DNA from: Macrophomina tecta
Lineage: Eukaryota > Ascomycota > Dothideomycetes > Botryosphaeriales > Botryosphaeriaceae
Assembly (NCBI GenBank): GCA_024180945.1
Contig: JAKSGN010000043.1
Span: forward strand, 2,604,001-2,668,000
Direction of reading: 5' to 3'
Length of the DNA stretch: 64,000 nt
Positions 46,260-57,985 of the stretch are shown here, piece by piece (position 1 is the first letter of the stretch; each line of letters opens with the position of its first letter). Position numbers and translations under genes: made by a program. The notes beneath the pieces are model-generated. The model saw nothing but the letters and a program-made list of their open reading frames with translations. It ran no database searches and was not told the origin of the DNA.

Positions 46260-47441
46260 GGACGAGAGGGTCTTAAGAGAGGGCGGGTGGTGCGAGATAG
46301 CAGAAGAACAGGCTCGTGCGACGTGACGGTCCCGGACTGTCTGCTGCAACGTGATCCCGCGAGGTGAGCGGGTAAATTTATATATGAGGAAGTGCCAGGA
46401 GCTGGATCCCTCGACATGGGCTGATTGCCGCAGTCTCATTAGGGCCGTTGGTCTCGTCGTACTGCTCGTTGTGTGAGTGGTCGGACGGACCGAAGTAGGC
46501 ACGGTGAAGGGAAGGGGAGAACACCCGAGCCCGGCGCCCGCTTCAGGGGGGACCTGCGTGCCTTTTTTTTTTTTTTTTTTTTGTCTCGAAGCTGCTCGGT
46601 AATGGAACCTTTACTTGAAGAGCCGAACACTGTTCCGCGCATCACGAGAATCTGCCATGGCCTGTTTTACCATGGTTGAGTAAATGCTGCTGACGGAAAG
46701 TTCAAATTCTGAGGCATGCTCACCAGGAGCAAGCACGTCGGTGACAAAAGAAGTTGCACTGGTCCGTGCTTGTTGATGAGCCACCTCTGGACCTGGTGAA
46801 GAGCCAGCACCTGGCTGGCATGTCCTGGATGCAGTCTCAGAACTCTTCGTGCGTGAATTCAGCCCATTCCTCAATAACTATTGGCTTGAACTCGGGCTAT
46901 GTTGTTGTGAGGCAGCAACATCGGCTGAGCTGGTGCGTGCCGGACAGGGGTAGCTGGGGACCCTTTTTGAACGTCAGTCTCGGCATCTTGGAGCCTCTCT
47001 AGTCCGACGCGAAAGCGCACACTTCCTGGCAGAATGATCGTAGTGATGTTCTCCACGGTCCGAGGAAACACACCTAACACGGACCGAAGAGTGCCGCAGT
47101 TCCGTGTGCACGTTCCCCCACGTACGGGTCGGTTGCTCGACAACCCGGACATTACTATAGAACGTTCGCGTGGAACCTACTGCAATGGCAGATCCAAAAT
47201 GATTGTCCGGAGAACTGCCATTGCTCAGAAAAAGGGAACTATACTTGACGGAGGATCTGCACCAACTGTATAGCTCTGATGCAAGTACCAGTAGCAGGCA
47301 CCCGAACCCGTTACTTCCTTTCCCAAACCGGACCTATCCCGTATTCCCGCAACGCTACATGCTTGATTTTCTGTGACCTCCCGGGGGATAATTCGAAACA
47401 ATCGCCCGCATAGCGGCATCAACTCTCTAACTCTTCTCGCC
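46260..47441. other. Intergenic region with a 20-T tract
   Basis: 1.2 kb between the SDR start and the DUF4246 stop. The only structure seen is a poly-T run at 46563-46582. Short frames at 46439-46874 and 47034-47273 lack support. Confidence 0.5.
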
Positions 47442-49232
47442 TTAATGTTCACAAAAATTGAACGTCGTCTCATCAAAGGACTTCTGCACGCCCGCCTGAT
47501 AGACCCTCCGCTCGTCCATAAGCCCCAGCCTGATATCCTTCGCCTCCTCCAACGACATCAAGCCTTCAACTGCTCCCTCATCACCACCACCATCCCTCCA
47601 CTCCCTCTGCTGCGGCGGGACATTCGCCGTCGACACGATGCGCTGATACGGGTCGACCAAAAAAACCGCAACGATCTTCCTATGCCCCGGCCGCTCCTTA
47701 TCCACCAACTCAAACGGCTGCACCTGGTGCTGGAATACGTTCGGAAAGCACAGCAGCCTGCCCTCACGCGTCTGCACCGCCCCGATGTCCTGCACAGCAG
47801 GGCCATCGCTCTCAATCCCGTACAAGTACTCAATCCCAGCGTAATCGTCCTGATCATAGCACTTCTCGTAGTACAAATTGTCTGTCTTGATGCGCTGGCG
47901 GAAAGCGAGGCGCGAGTCGGCGACGTTGTGGCAGTCGTAGTAGTAGAGCGCGGTGGCGCAGATGCGCTCGTTGAGGCAGCCTTCGACATGCCACGAGCCG
48001 CCGGCGTAGCGCGGGTTGGCGGGTGTGAGATGAATATTGGCGAGCTTGACGATGACCTGGAGGCCGTCGGTGGCGAAGGCGGTGCGCAGGTCGAAGGCCG
48101 GAGGGGGCATGGGGCGATAGGCGCGGGGTTGGGGCGGGATCAGCTTGCGGCGGCTCTCGCGGCGGCGTTCGAATGCTTCCGGGTCGTCATCATCGTCTTC
48201 GTCGTCTTCGTCTGAATTGTTGGCGTGGTCGCCTTCAGGCCCGATGTCTTCGTATTCGGCACCGGTGGGGCAGGGGATGCGGAGGTCATCTTCGCCGTAC
48301 ATTCGGTTTGTGACCAAGGAGAGGGTGAGCGACAGAGCTGGTATTGCTTTGGCGATGAGCTGTTCTAGGACCGAGTAGAGCTCCTTGTGTTGGACTGGAT
48401 GTAGGTTGTTGATGTAGCTGGTGATCTTAACGTCCGAGTCGCCGGCGAAGCGCAGCTCAGCTGGTAGCCACTGATATTTCCTCGACCAAAGAGTGGGCCA
48501 GCCCCCCGCGACGGAGGACTGGATCTCTTCTCTGGATTCGGCCTCTCCAGGAATGGGTATGGTCTCCGTTTCTCCTGAGAACGACAAAGACTCTTCGAGG
48601 CCGATCTCGGCTCTGGGGGCGACCTTGGAGCGGCCGTAGACAAGGGGGTACAGGGAGGGGTGAACGAGATCAAGGACTTGGTTGTTGGAGCCTGGATGCC
48701 AGTCCCTGTCTTCTGCCGGAACGTCCTCAAGCTGCTTGACAGCGGCCCTGAGCGCGTCCTTCAGCTGCGTGGAGACGATGGAGTCTGACTTGACAACGCC
48801 GGCTTCTCCGTCGAGGACAACTGTCATGCCTGATTCCTCGTGGCGCTTGGCCTTGTCGCGGAGCTCGGCAATGCAGAAAGCGAACATATCAGCGGTAAAG
48901 CCTTGTCCTTCGTTTGTGACGGCCTCTTTTCTCCAATGATCGACGATAGTCTCATCGAAGACCTTGCGGCGCCACTCGTCCTTGTCAGTGAGAACGTTCA
49001 TCATCGACAACATAGAAGTCTCGCGGACAGTCCTCTCTGTGGCTGCCCAGAGTGATACGGCGTTGGGAAAGAAAGGAGCCGACCCAACCCCATAGTATTT
49101 GCCGGGTCTCCAGTTCAAGGGGATGCCAAAGCCTGGCCGCACTAGTCGCAGGGCTCGATGGAAGGGAGGGGAGCGGGGAGAGTCGCTTGAGGAAGCACGC
49201 CTGGCTCGTTTGATCTGGGTGGTTCGGGCCAT
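47442..49232 (-). CDS. DUF4246 domain protein
   Basis: A single exon of 596 aa from MARTTQIKRARR. The open frame extends 43 codons further, to an ATG at 49361, but the later start lies next to the family's usual beginning (RPGFGIPLNWRPGKYYG). DUF4246 proteins are widespread in filamentous fungi and uncharacterised. A central acidic linker (DEDDEDDDDD) separates the two conserved halves. The C-terminal half has GGSWHVEGCLNERI (His about 415, Glu about 417), FQHQVQPFEL (His about 502) and an Arg near 518. This HxE...H...R arrangement resembles the iron and 2-oxoglutarate site of double-stranded beta-helix oxygenases, which is an inference. No signal peptide. It lies among oxidoreductases on the minus strand. 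Confidence 0.85.
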   Translation of the reverse strand: MARTTQIKRARRASSSDSPRSPPFHRALRLVRPGFGIPLNWRPGKYYGVGSAPFFPNAVSLWAATERTVRETSMLSMMNVLTDKDEWRRKVFDETIVDHWRKEAVTNEGQGFTADMFAFCIAELRDKAKRHEESGMTVVLDGEAGVVKSDSIVSTQLKDALRAAVKQLEDVPAEDRDWHPGSNNQVLDLVHPSLYPLVYGRSKVAPRAEIGLEESLSFSGETETIPIPGEAESREEIQSSVAGGWPTLWSRKYQWLPAELRFAGDSDVKITSYINNLHPVQHKELYSVLEQLIAKAIPALSLTLSLVTNRMYGEDDLRIPCPTGAEYEDIGPEGDHANNSDEDDEDDDDDPEAFERRRESRRKLIPPQPRAYRPMPPPAFDLRTAFATDGLQVIVKLANIHLTPANPRYAGGSWHVEGCLNERICATALYYYDCHNVADSRLAFRQRIKTDNLYYEKCYDQDDYAGIEYLYGIESDGPAVQDIGAVQTREGRLLCFPNVFQHQVQPFELVDKERPGHRKIVAVFLVDPYQRIVSTANVPPQQREWRDGGGDEGAVEGLMSLEEAKDIRLGLMDERRVYQAGVQKSFDETTFNFCEH

Positions 49233-49782
49233 CGCTGCTGTTTGCTGTCGTTGGTGAGATGTTCGAAGGCGAGATGCTTGGGGATCATGAAGAGAAAGAG
49301 AGCTGAAGTGCAATTTATAGCGTCTGCAGCTTCCGAGCAATTGACCGAGCGAGGCGGGCACAATCGCTGCTTAGGCAAAGCGGGATTCACATGGCTGTTC
49401 TTAGTGAGCGTTGAGAGGTGCGGTTGGAAGTACGTCAGGCTGCCGCAGGCAGCACACGGGTCCGTGGACGCGCTAGTGGCGCGCCACTGGACTGCGCTCC
49501 TTAATTCGAAGAAGTGGCGGTATCGCAGCCTGGTTCTATTTTGGAGCGGAAGCATTCGGATTGATTTCAAATGTCTGAAAGACCGTGGGGTATCTTTGCT
49601 CAGTAACTATGCGACTCGCCATGAGCCGTTGGTGATGACGGTCATGTTGGCTCCAAGGCCCTGGCCTCAAAGCTTGCAAAAGCCGAGGGAAGACTCATTG
49701 GGCCGTCCACTGCAATGTGAATCCGATACTGAGCTCGCACTAAGCTTGGGAATTTTCCAACTACTAAGGGGAGCGGCGGGGC

Positions 49783-51005
49783 TCAAGCGACAACGTTTTG
49801 TTCCTTTCCTGCCACCCACCCCTCAATGTTCGCCTTCAGGATGCTCTTGTAGTTCTCCATTGTCTTCTCTCCAAACCACGCGACATGCGGACTGACCGTC
49901 AGGTTCAGGCCGCGTGTCTCCGGTCCCAGGAGAATGTTGTTGGCGTGCTCGCCGCCGCAAGCGGGCTCCTGCGAGAAGACATCCGTTGCCGCACCGGCAA
50001 TCTGGCCGTCGCGCAAAGCCTGTACGAGCGCGGCCTCATCGGCTATGCCACCGCGTGACACATTTATGAGAACGGCTTCTGGCCGCATCTTCTCAAATTC
50101 AGGAGTCGAGATCAGGTTCATGGTATCCGGAGTGCGAGGGCAAGAAAGCATGACGACGGTGGCCATCGAAAGGGCTTCGTCGAATGATACACGGTCGGCT
50201 TGAGGCTTGCTGTCGCCTTTCCTGCTTGCGACCACGACGCGCATACCTAGCAGCCGGACGAGGTGGGCGAAGCGCTTGCCTGTGATTTACTTTTTTAGCT
50301 CAACTCTACACAGCCAGCTGTGGAAAGGCTTCGCTGCCGCGAGGTAACGCGCGCTAAGCAGTGCTGTGCACAGGCGGAGAAGAAGCAGTCGCCATAGGCG
50401 AATAACAATCAAACTACTGGGCATCTGCACCCAGACGGCTGCTTCGGCGGCCGTGTAGGACAAGCTCTTGGGTATGGGCTCTGCCACGTACCAATTGCAC
50501 CATTTCCGATGATGGCAACAACCTCCTCGTCGCAATTGAGCGGAGCGCGTCCTGCAGACCGCATGTGCGGCGTCAAAGTCTCCTCGGCCACCCATTCCCT
50601 GCCGTCACCCAATGTGCCCACCGTCCGCTCGTGCATTATCAGGGTCCGGCGGCGGGCGGCGAAGTACAAGCTCAGGGCATGCTCGGTAACGCTCTGCACA
50701 TTGGAGCCGGCGCAGTTTGTGACGCGGATGCCCCGCTTGCGGCAGGCATCGAGGTCGACGATGTCGGTGCCGACGGCGTTAATAGCGATCTTCTTGAGGT
50801 TGGGCGTCACGGCTGGGTCGAGGGCGGCGGCGCGGATGGGATGGAGGATGTTGATGACGATGTCGGCATCGCGGATGCGGTCGTGCAGCTCGTGCGGCTC
50901 GGTGCGTTGGTAGACGGTGATGTCGTAGGTGTGCGGGTGCGGGAGCTCCAGGTCTGGCGGGGCTGAGTGCACCGCTTCAAGCGCGACGATCCGGTAATGC
51001 ACCAT
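49783..51005 (-). CDS. D-isomer-specific 2-hydroxyacid dehydrogenase
   Basis: Exons 51005-50492 and 50279-49783 (minus) join in phase 1 to give 336 aa. The NAD-binding glycine motif GNGAIGKRF is assembled across the junction. Catalytic residues are visible: Arg in NVSRGGIADE, Glu in DVFSQEP, and His in SPHVAWFGE. The family reduces 2-keto acids to D-2-hydroxy acids, or the reverse, with NAD(P)H (glyoxylate reductase, phosphoglycerate dehydrogenase relatives). The intron, 212 bp, is long for this window, and a further small exon inside it cannot be excluded. It is oriented in tandem with the upstream SDR on the same strand. Enzyme class firm, substrate unknown. Confidence 0.9.
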
Positions 51006-51446
51006 GACTCTGCTTGACGCGGGGGAAGCGGCGAAAAATCAAGTCCTCGGACCAAGGGGGATAATGAGGAAGCGGCACTGGACCTTGAGTCGCCCAGAAA
51101 CCAAAATCGAGCCCTTTAACAGCCCTCCCCACTCCTGATCACTCACAGGGCGCGGATCATGCTGGGTCAGCTATCGCCGGCGAAGGCTGATGCAACCGCA
51201 TAACAACCGATAAAGCCTTTCCAGTCCATGTCATCCAAGCTGCTGCCCCGTGCCAGAAGCGTGCTATGGCAGAGGGGCCAATTGAGCACATACAGTTGAA
51301 AACGAAGGGAGACAATAGCAACGCTGTCGTGAATGACGCACTGTACGCGGCTGCTGACTCGTGGTGTGGCACAACAGTCGAGAATTCAATCAAGCAAAGC
51401 AGAAGCACTTCTCATGCGTCGATGCAATATTACGCCCGCCGCTTCC

Positions 51447-52507
51447 TCAGCAATTCGTTGTCCATGGCGCATCGCCGGGCAGCAGCCGTCTCTGCCCCTC
51501 ATCGACGTGTTTGCTGAGCTCCTCACCCATCCACATCGGTTGGGCCGCATGCAACTTGTCCTCAAACTCGACAATCTTGTTCCCCGCAACGAAGAACGAC
51601 TTACCGTTAACGTCCGGCCTAACTACAGGCATCAGGAGCGCTCGCCCGACGCCGTCCGGCGTGTTGGCTGGCAGTTTCCATTCATTTACCCACGGGTGGG
51701 CGAGCTCCTTTGTCATCGCAGTCGTCGTCATCCACGGAGCAACCATGTTGATCGTCTACAGAGCCATCAGTGCCTCATCGCAGGCAGGGGCATGAGGATT
51801 GGCCTACAATGTTCCTGCTCACGAGCTGCGTCCGCAACGAACGCATAAAGCCCAAGACCCCAGCTTTGGACGCACAGTACAGGTGCAGCGGTGGCGTATC
51901 CAGGAAGCTTGCCGCCGAACCCGTCAACACAATTTGGCAGCGCGTCTCCGGCCACTTGGCAAAATAATGTACCGCACACTTGACGACGTACACCATGCCC
52001 AGTAGATTGACTTCAACAATCTTTGTGTCCGGTGGCAGCAACTTTCCGGTATTGTAGTCGACTACATCTTTGAAGATGTCTTCTTTGTTGATGCCGGCGT
52101 TCGACAAGACCGCGTGAATGGGTCCGAAGGTTTCCCACGTTTCTTGGAAGAGCTCAAGCACATCGTCCCACGATGAAACATCGCATTTACGGAAGAAAAC
52201 ACGCCTAGAATGCGGGTTGATTTAGCTTTCATGATTCCCCTCTCAACCCGGTCGAGCGTCCTTACTCATGCAGCTCAGTTGCGAGCGCCTGCCCCTGGGC
52301 CGCGTTCCAGTCCCCAATCGCTACGTTTGCGCCATAGCCTTGGCCGAGGAATAAGCATAAATATCCTGAGCACGTGCCAATGGATGTCTACTTACTGTGC
52401 GCCAGTTTCACTGTCTCATGTCCAATGCCACTTGCAGCGCCAATGATGAGGATAGTCTTGCCTCTGAGTTGGGAGAGCTCTGAGTCGTCAAAAGCATATG
52501 TTGTCAT
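51447..52507 (-). CDS. Short-chain dehydrogenase/reductase
   Basis: Four exons (52507-52396, 52338-52266, 52204-51808, 51755-51447, minus) with matching phases give 296 aa. The N-terminus MTTYAFDDSELSQLRGKT leads into the cofactor motif IGAASGIGHE. The segment SYGANVAIGDWN continues the Rossmann fold, and the Asp suggests NAD(H). LSNAGI replaces the usual NNAGI. Catalytic residues are Ser in LTGSAASFL and the YCASK pair. After the splice the chain reads NITINMVAPWMTT, the family's substrate-loop start. The 5' end faces the P450 gene across 518 bp, so the two could share a promoter. Substrate unknown. Confidence 0.9.
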
Positions 52508-53025
52508 TTCCAGATCAGGGAACGGATGTTCAGCCCCAGCTCTTGTCCCATGAACGGCTCGGCATCCTTTTAAGCAAGACTACATCTGTCTAGCGGAAAA
52601 TTCCCGCCCCTGCTTTCCGCTTTCTGTGGACCATCAAAGCGCCACGGGTCCATCGCTTCCCGAACCAGCCTCATCGGCATCTGTCGAGCGGGACGCAGCC
52701 CGTCAACGCAAGAATGCGGGGCTATTGTATTACAGGCGCCACACCAGAGGTCAAACTAGGAGATGAGTTCTCCGCGCGCCTCCCAGCATGCTAACACCCC
52801 GCAACACTTCCCCATGTTTCCCCACATCTCCCCCAACCGTGCACAAACTCTGTATACAGATGCCAGGCCGCTAAAATGAAGCTAAGGTTCACGTCGAAGA
52901 ATTCGTTGATGAAGCCTTCTCCAAAAAAAAAAAGCGCCACGGCACCACTGCCAGAATATCTTTCCCCTTTAGCCCAATTCGGCAAGTGTTTACTTGTGGT
53001 CGTTGAATTGCGTCTCAACACCATC
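52508..53025. promoter_or_regulatory. Divergent promoter between SDR and P450
   Basis: 518 bp separate two oxidoreductase starts on opposite strands, a typical arrangement for co-regulated fungal cluster genes. An open frame runs into the P450 from 52876, but the family-like start is at 53026. Confidence 0.4.
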
Positions 53026-54752
53026 ATGACGGACCTCACCACCATCACGAACCTCCCCCCCGCCCGCAACGCCCTCGCCGCTATCCTCCTCCTCCCAATT
53101 CTCTACTACGTTTTTCAGTCCTACCGCTGGAACCGCAAATATCGCCTCCCGCCGACCATCTCCCGCCCGCTCCCGCTCTTCGGCAATCTCTTCAGCGCGC
53201 CCTCGTCGGGCTACGGCCCCTGGGCGCGCTCGTGTGCGCTGCGGCTGGGCGACATGCACACGGTGCGCTTCGGCCTCACGACATGGGTCTTCCTGAACAA
53301 GTCGCGGCACGTGCGCGCGCTGATGGAGAAGCGCGCCCACATCTACTGCTCGCGGCCGCGCTTCCCATTCACGGGCGAGGTCATGAGCGCGGGGTGCCGG
53401 ATGGTGCTGATGCCGTACGGCGAGCGGTGGCGGGCGGTGCGCAAGGTCATGGCGCACATCCTGTCGACGCGGCAGAAGGACACGTACAAGCCGTATGGAA
53501 AAAGAAAAACCCCCTCCCAAAATTCCCTCGACGCGTGGGAACGTGCTGAGACGTGGTGCCAACCAGCTACCAAGACCTCGAGAGCAAGCACCTGCTCTGG
53601 GACTACCTGCACCACCCGGACCGCTGGTTCAGCGCGAACGCGCGCTACAGCAACAGCGTCATCATGAGCGTCGTCTTCGGCAAGCGCCTCGACCTCGACA
53701 ACCAGCACACCGCCGACCTGATGCACACCATCGACCTGTTCCTCGGCAACCAGCAGCCCGGCACCAACCTCGTCGACGCCTTCCCCATCCTCGCGTCCGT
53801 CCTCCCGAAGCCCCTCCAGTGGTGGCGCCGCCGCGCGCTCAAGATCTACGAGTTCACTCGCGGCGTCTACAGGCGCGAGTTGGAGGAGATTAGGGAGCGG
53901 ATGGCCAGGGGCGTCCAGAGGGATTGCTTCGCGAAGGATTTCTTGCAGACAGAGGAGGCCAAGGAGTTTGGCGAGACGCAGACGCTGTTTGTGCTGGGGA
54001 CGTTGATGGAGGCTGGGACGGATACGTCGAGGCTCACGCTGATTGATATCATCGCGGGCGCGGCCGCGTATCCGGACTGGGTCGGCAGGGCGCGCGAGCA
54101 GTTGGACAAGGTGTGCGGCAAGGAGGCGCAGAGGCTACCGGGTTGGGCGGACAGGGACGACTTGCCGTATATCACGGCAGTCGTGAAGGAGGGGTTCAGA
54201 TGGCGGCCGAACACGGCGGAGATGGGAGTGCCGACGAGTTTGATCAAGGACGATGAGTACGAGGGGTATAGATTCCCGGCTGGGACGGTGTTTACATGGA
54301 ACGCGTGGGCGCTGGCGCTGGATCCGGAGGAGTATCAGGAGCCTGAGAGGTTCTGGCCGGAGAGGTTCTTGAATGAGGATCTGAATAATCCGATGAAGGG
54401 GCACTATGGGTTTGGTCCAGGTGAGTCTTCGGCGTGCTTCTCGAATCTTGCTAACAGGTGGCAGGTCGACGGGTGTGTGTGGGCTGGAACGTCGGCGAAA
54501 CCAATGTTTGGATTGCCATTGCCAGGCTTCTTTACTGCTTTGATTTCGAGCAGGATCCGGTAGGTGGCTCAGTAGTGGAACCGGCCTTGCATGAACTGAT
54601 GAGAATGCCAGAAAGAACCAATTGACACGATGGATATCCCTCAACTGAACAAAGGAAAAGCACCATTCAAGGTGGTCATCAAGCCAAGGAGCGAAAAGCA
54701 CGCAGAGCTCATTAGGAGGGATTGTGCAGCAGCTGTGAATACCAAGTACTAG
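53026..54752 (+). CDS. Cytochrome P450 monooxygenase
   Basis: Exons 53026-53492, 53567-54420, 54465-54559 and 54612-54752 join in phases 2, 1 and 0 to give 518 aa. A hydrophobic N-terminal anchor (ALAAILLLPILYYVF, about 17-31) places it in the ER membrane. A proline-rich hinge follows (LPPTISRPLPLFGN). The I-helix oxygen-binding motif is AGTDTS near 303, the K-helix ExxR is EGFR near 362, and the haem loop is FGPGRRVCVG with Cys 445, completed by the second intron's removal. The first intron begins GTATGG, and the frame is restored at TYKPYQDLESK. The fold resembles fungal CYP families that hydroxylate aromatic or aliphatic metabolites. The family number cannot be assigned by eye. Confidence 0.93.
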
Positions 54753-55438
54753 AACTATTGTCTAGCGCCAATAATGGCATCCTGTAGAACAATTCGGTTA
54801 AATGAAGCCGATGGTATATGCAGTGATTCAACTCTACTGGCATGATTTTTATTGCATCTGACTCTTCTGAGCGTATCTCTTGCGGCGGCTGCAGGGCCTA
54901 ATATGCCAAGTATCGCCACTCGAGAACAAAACGCAGATTTGTCCTTCCAATCGTGGCAGCGGCAAATGTATAGTTGGCTAGCTTAAGGTTGACTCTTGCG
55001 CAGGGGCTGACGCGAAGGATTCATTGAACAAGGCACGGCGCCCGATCATCCCCACATTTCCACCCCATGTCCAGCTCCAACCGTCTGCAGCCAAGTCAGA
55101 ATCTATGTCTGCGCTTCAGAAGGTATTGATTGAACAGGCAAGCAAGAAGTCCCGTGCGGGGGAGGAAGAGCTGGGCCAAAACACGGCTGTTTCCGCGCAA
55201 CCCCAGATTTTCCCCAACCGCTCCCCCCCAGGTGCCAGCCGACCCCATCGCGCCTCTATTGCCCGCACTCCAAAACTGCCGCCGACTGCCGAACCTCCTA
55301 CTTGGATCACAGATAGGACCCATTTAGCTAAGTACTTCGTGTGACGCTCCTCCTGCGCAGTGCATGCAAGTGAGGCTGCATTTCCGACTTCCTTGTTGAT
55401 TCAGTCATCCATTACCCCGACCTCAACTGCTTGCCAAG
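54753..55438. other. Intergenic region upstream of the MFS gene
   Basis: A frame at 55024-55344 is open but has low-complexity Pro/Ser/Arg content and no support. I treat the stretch as the MFS promoter. Confidence 0.45.
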
Positions 55439-57296
55439 ATGGGTTTCCTCGGTATACTCGAAGACAAACACCTCCTCCATGTTCCTGCAACGGTCGTTCT
55501 GGATGAGAAACACGTACAGGAGATCGACCCAGGCAGGAGCGAGGGTTTGAAGCATGGCAAAGGCGAAGATGCACACATAATTCTTATTCCTCAACCGTAA
55601 GTACTCGGCATTGGAGACTGGCTGTCCGGGAAGGCCTCTTTAATCATTGTGCTTAAGTTCCGACGACCCAAACGACCCTCTCAACTGGTCATCAACGAAG
55701 AAACTCGTCATAATGTTGATCGTGGGCTTCGGGGCCATTCTATACGCTGCGACACTTGGTGAGTACGCATTGAACGAAAAGGTACGGCAGTTACTCATGA
55801 GACGCAGCTCCACTGTTGAGCCCTGGAATCGTCGTGATTGCAACGGAGTTCCAGCGCTCGATCGGGGACATCACTGTCATCTCCGGCTACCGTGAGTAAA
55901 ACGTTCTCTCCATAGCTACGCGCTTAACGCGAGACAGTTCTCCTGGTTGTCGGTGCAACTGGACCGTTCGTGTCTGCACTGTCCCGCAAATGGGGCAAGA
56001 GGCCATTGTATCTTGTCTCGTCAGTATTCGGTCTCGTGGGAACGATTATCGGCTCCTGTGCCAATGACTACGACACGCTTCTTACCGCGCGTATCATCCA
56101 AGGCTTTAGCATCTCCGCCTTCGAGAGCCTCATCATCTCCATGATTGGCGACCTTTATTTTGTCCACCAGCGCGGCTCCTTCATGGCCATGATGCAGTTC
56201 ATTCTGGGTGCGGCATCAAACTTCTCCGCCGTCATCTGCGGGCCCATCACGGCCAACCTCGGCTGGAAGTATCTGTTCCACATCTTCGTAAGCGACAGCA
56301 AGACACTTTTCGCCCGTCGTCAATCCACTAAAACACCATAAACAGATCCCCTTTTCGGCCGTCGAGACCATCTTGCTCTTCCTCTTCGTCCCGGAGACCC
56401 AGTACATCCGCGACCGTCGCTACGAGCTGGACGAAATCTCCGAAGCCGGCATCCCGAGCAACGACGAAGAGAAGAACGACGCCAAACACCTCGAGCACGT
56501 CGAATCACCGCGCAGCCCGATCCCGGCGCGCAAGACGTTCTGGCAGGAGATGGCCGTCTTCACCGGCACCTACTCGGACGACAACTTCGTGCAGCTCCTC
56601 ATCGCGCCCTTTGCCATCTGCCTCAACCTCTCCGTCCTCTGGATCGTCGTCGTGTCCGGGCTCTCGGTGGCGTGGTACGTCGCGCAGTCGTACGTGATGG
56701 CGCAGATCTTCTCCGCGCCGCCGTACCTGCTCACGCCGTCGGGCGTCGGCTACCTCTCGCTGGGGCCCTTCATCGGCGGACTGGTCGGCTCCGTCTTCAT
56801 GGGCATGGTGGCGGACCCGCTGATCGAATGGGCGTCGCGCCGCAACAAGGGCGTGTACGAGCCGGAGTACCGGCTGCTGTGCATGGTGCCGGGGCTGCTG
56901 ATGGGCGTCGGGCTGATGCTGTTCGGGTACCTGTGCGAGGAGCAGGCGAGCTACTACGCGACCGCGACGGTGCATGGCGTGGACCTGCTCGGCATCATGT
57001 GCGTCGTCATCGCGTCGGCCAACTACGGCATCGACGCGTTCCGCGACATGTCATCCGAGATCTTCATCATCGGGATGGTGTTCAAGAACTTCGTGTTCTA
57101 TGGCTTCAGCTACTTTGTGAACGACTGGACGGCGGACGCCGGCCCGGCGCAGGTGTTCTACGTGATGGGCGGAATTGGGTTCGCGATCGTGCTGTCGACG
57201 CCGCCCGTGTTCTTCTGGGGGAAGAGGTACAGGAGCTGGTGGCACAGGCACAACCTGCTCGAGAAGCTGCACATCAAGACGCACGCGGAGTTTTGA
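55439..57296 (+). CDS. Major facilitator superfamily transporter (HOL1-like drug/cation:H+ antiporter type)
   Basis: Exons 55439-55596, 55658-55758, 55808-55891, 55938-56287 and 56346-57296 join in phases 2, 1, 1 and 0 to give 547 aa. A cytosolic N-terminus of about 60 residues ends in SDDPNDPLNWSSTKK, the motif preceding helix 1 of fungal DHA1/HOL1-type carriers. The loop 2-3 motif is SALSRKWGKRPLY, followed by RIIQGFSISAFESLI. A long charged central loop (about 245-285) separates the two six-helix halves. The second half has SVFMGMVADPLIEW and NYGIDAFRDMSSE. It likely exports a small molecule at the plasma membrane. Its position between a P450 and an acyl-CoA synthetase suggests pathway product export, which is an inference. 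Confidence 0.92.
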
Positions 57297-57985
57297 GGGA
57301 GCCGGCATGGTCGATGTGCGATCGAGACCTTGTGCTGGGTGGGAGCTGTGCACGCGCGAGTGTGCGCTATGTATGCGCGTGTTGAATGGCCAAATCAGAA
57401 CGTGCTGTTAGAGAGCTTTGCCGCCGCAGGACTGGTGCCGTGGTGTTTGTTTTGAAGTCTGCGCAGACCTGAACGACTGTGCATGCTGGCTAAGGCAAGA
57501 AAAGAAATTGGGAGAGCGGGCAAGCCCACTCTCCTGGCGCCTACCTCGGTCCTGAGTGCCGTAATCCGACGAGGTGAGACCAGGATGCAGCCGCCACCGG
57601 ATTGGTGATGGGCGTGTGGCGGCGAGCTTGTGGGGTAAGAATGTGGGGACAGGCAGGCGCCACGCCCGACGAACGCACGAGTCATTCGCCAAGACGCGAC
57701 GCGCCTCGTCATTGACGGAAGGGGGAAACACCTGCGCACGTAGGAAACTCTGAACCTTTTTGCGGGCAATTGTGCATGCTTTACACGGACATGCAGCACG
57801 CAACTCTTATGATGAGAAATCAGCATCGACAAGCCAGCCAGTGGCTGGGCTTCATGATCCGAGCAGGGGCTTAGTCGCCAATCGCGCTCTGTTGCTGAGC
57901 GCTGGACCGAGGCAGCTAAGCGGCAGCGTGCGGGACGAGCTCTGGCCGCTCTCTCCTACTCAGCTCCACTACATATCTCACCAAC
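57297..57985. other. Intergenic region upstream of the acyl-CoA synthetase
   Basis: 690 bp with no supported gene. Open frames on both strands overlap and lack motifs. Confidence 0.45.

Noticed and set aside
47373..48215. Plus-strand 280-aa open frame
   Set aside because: Antisense to the DUF4246 gene, with no motif.
55024..55344. 106-aa plus-strand frame before the MFS gene
   Set aside because: Low-complexity, no splice or domain support; better read as promoter.
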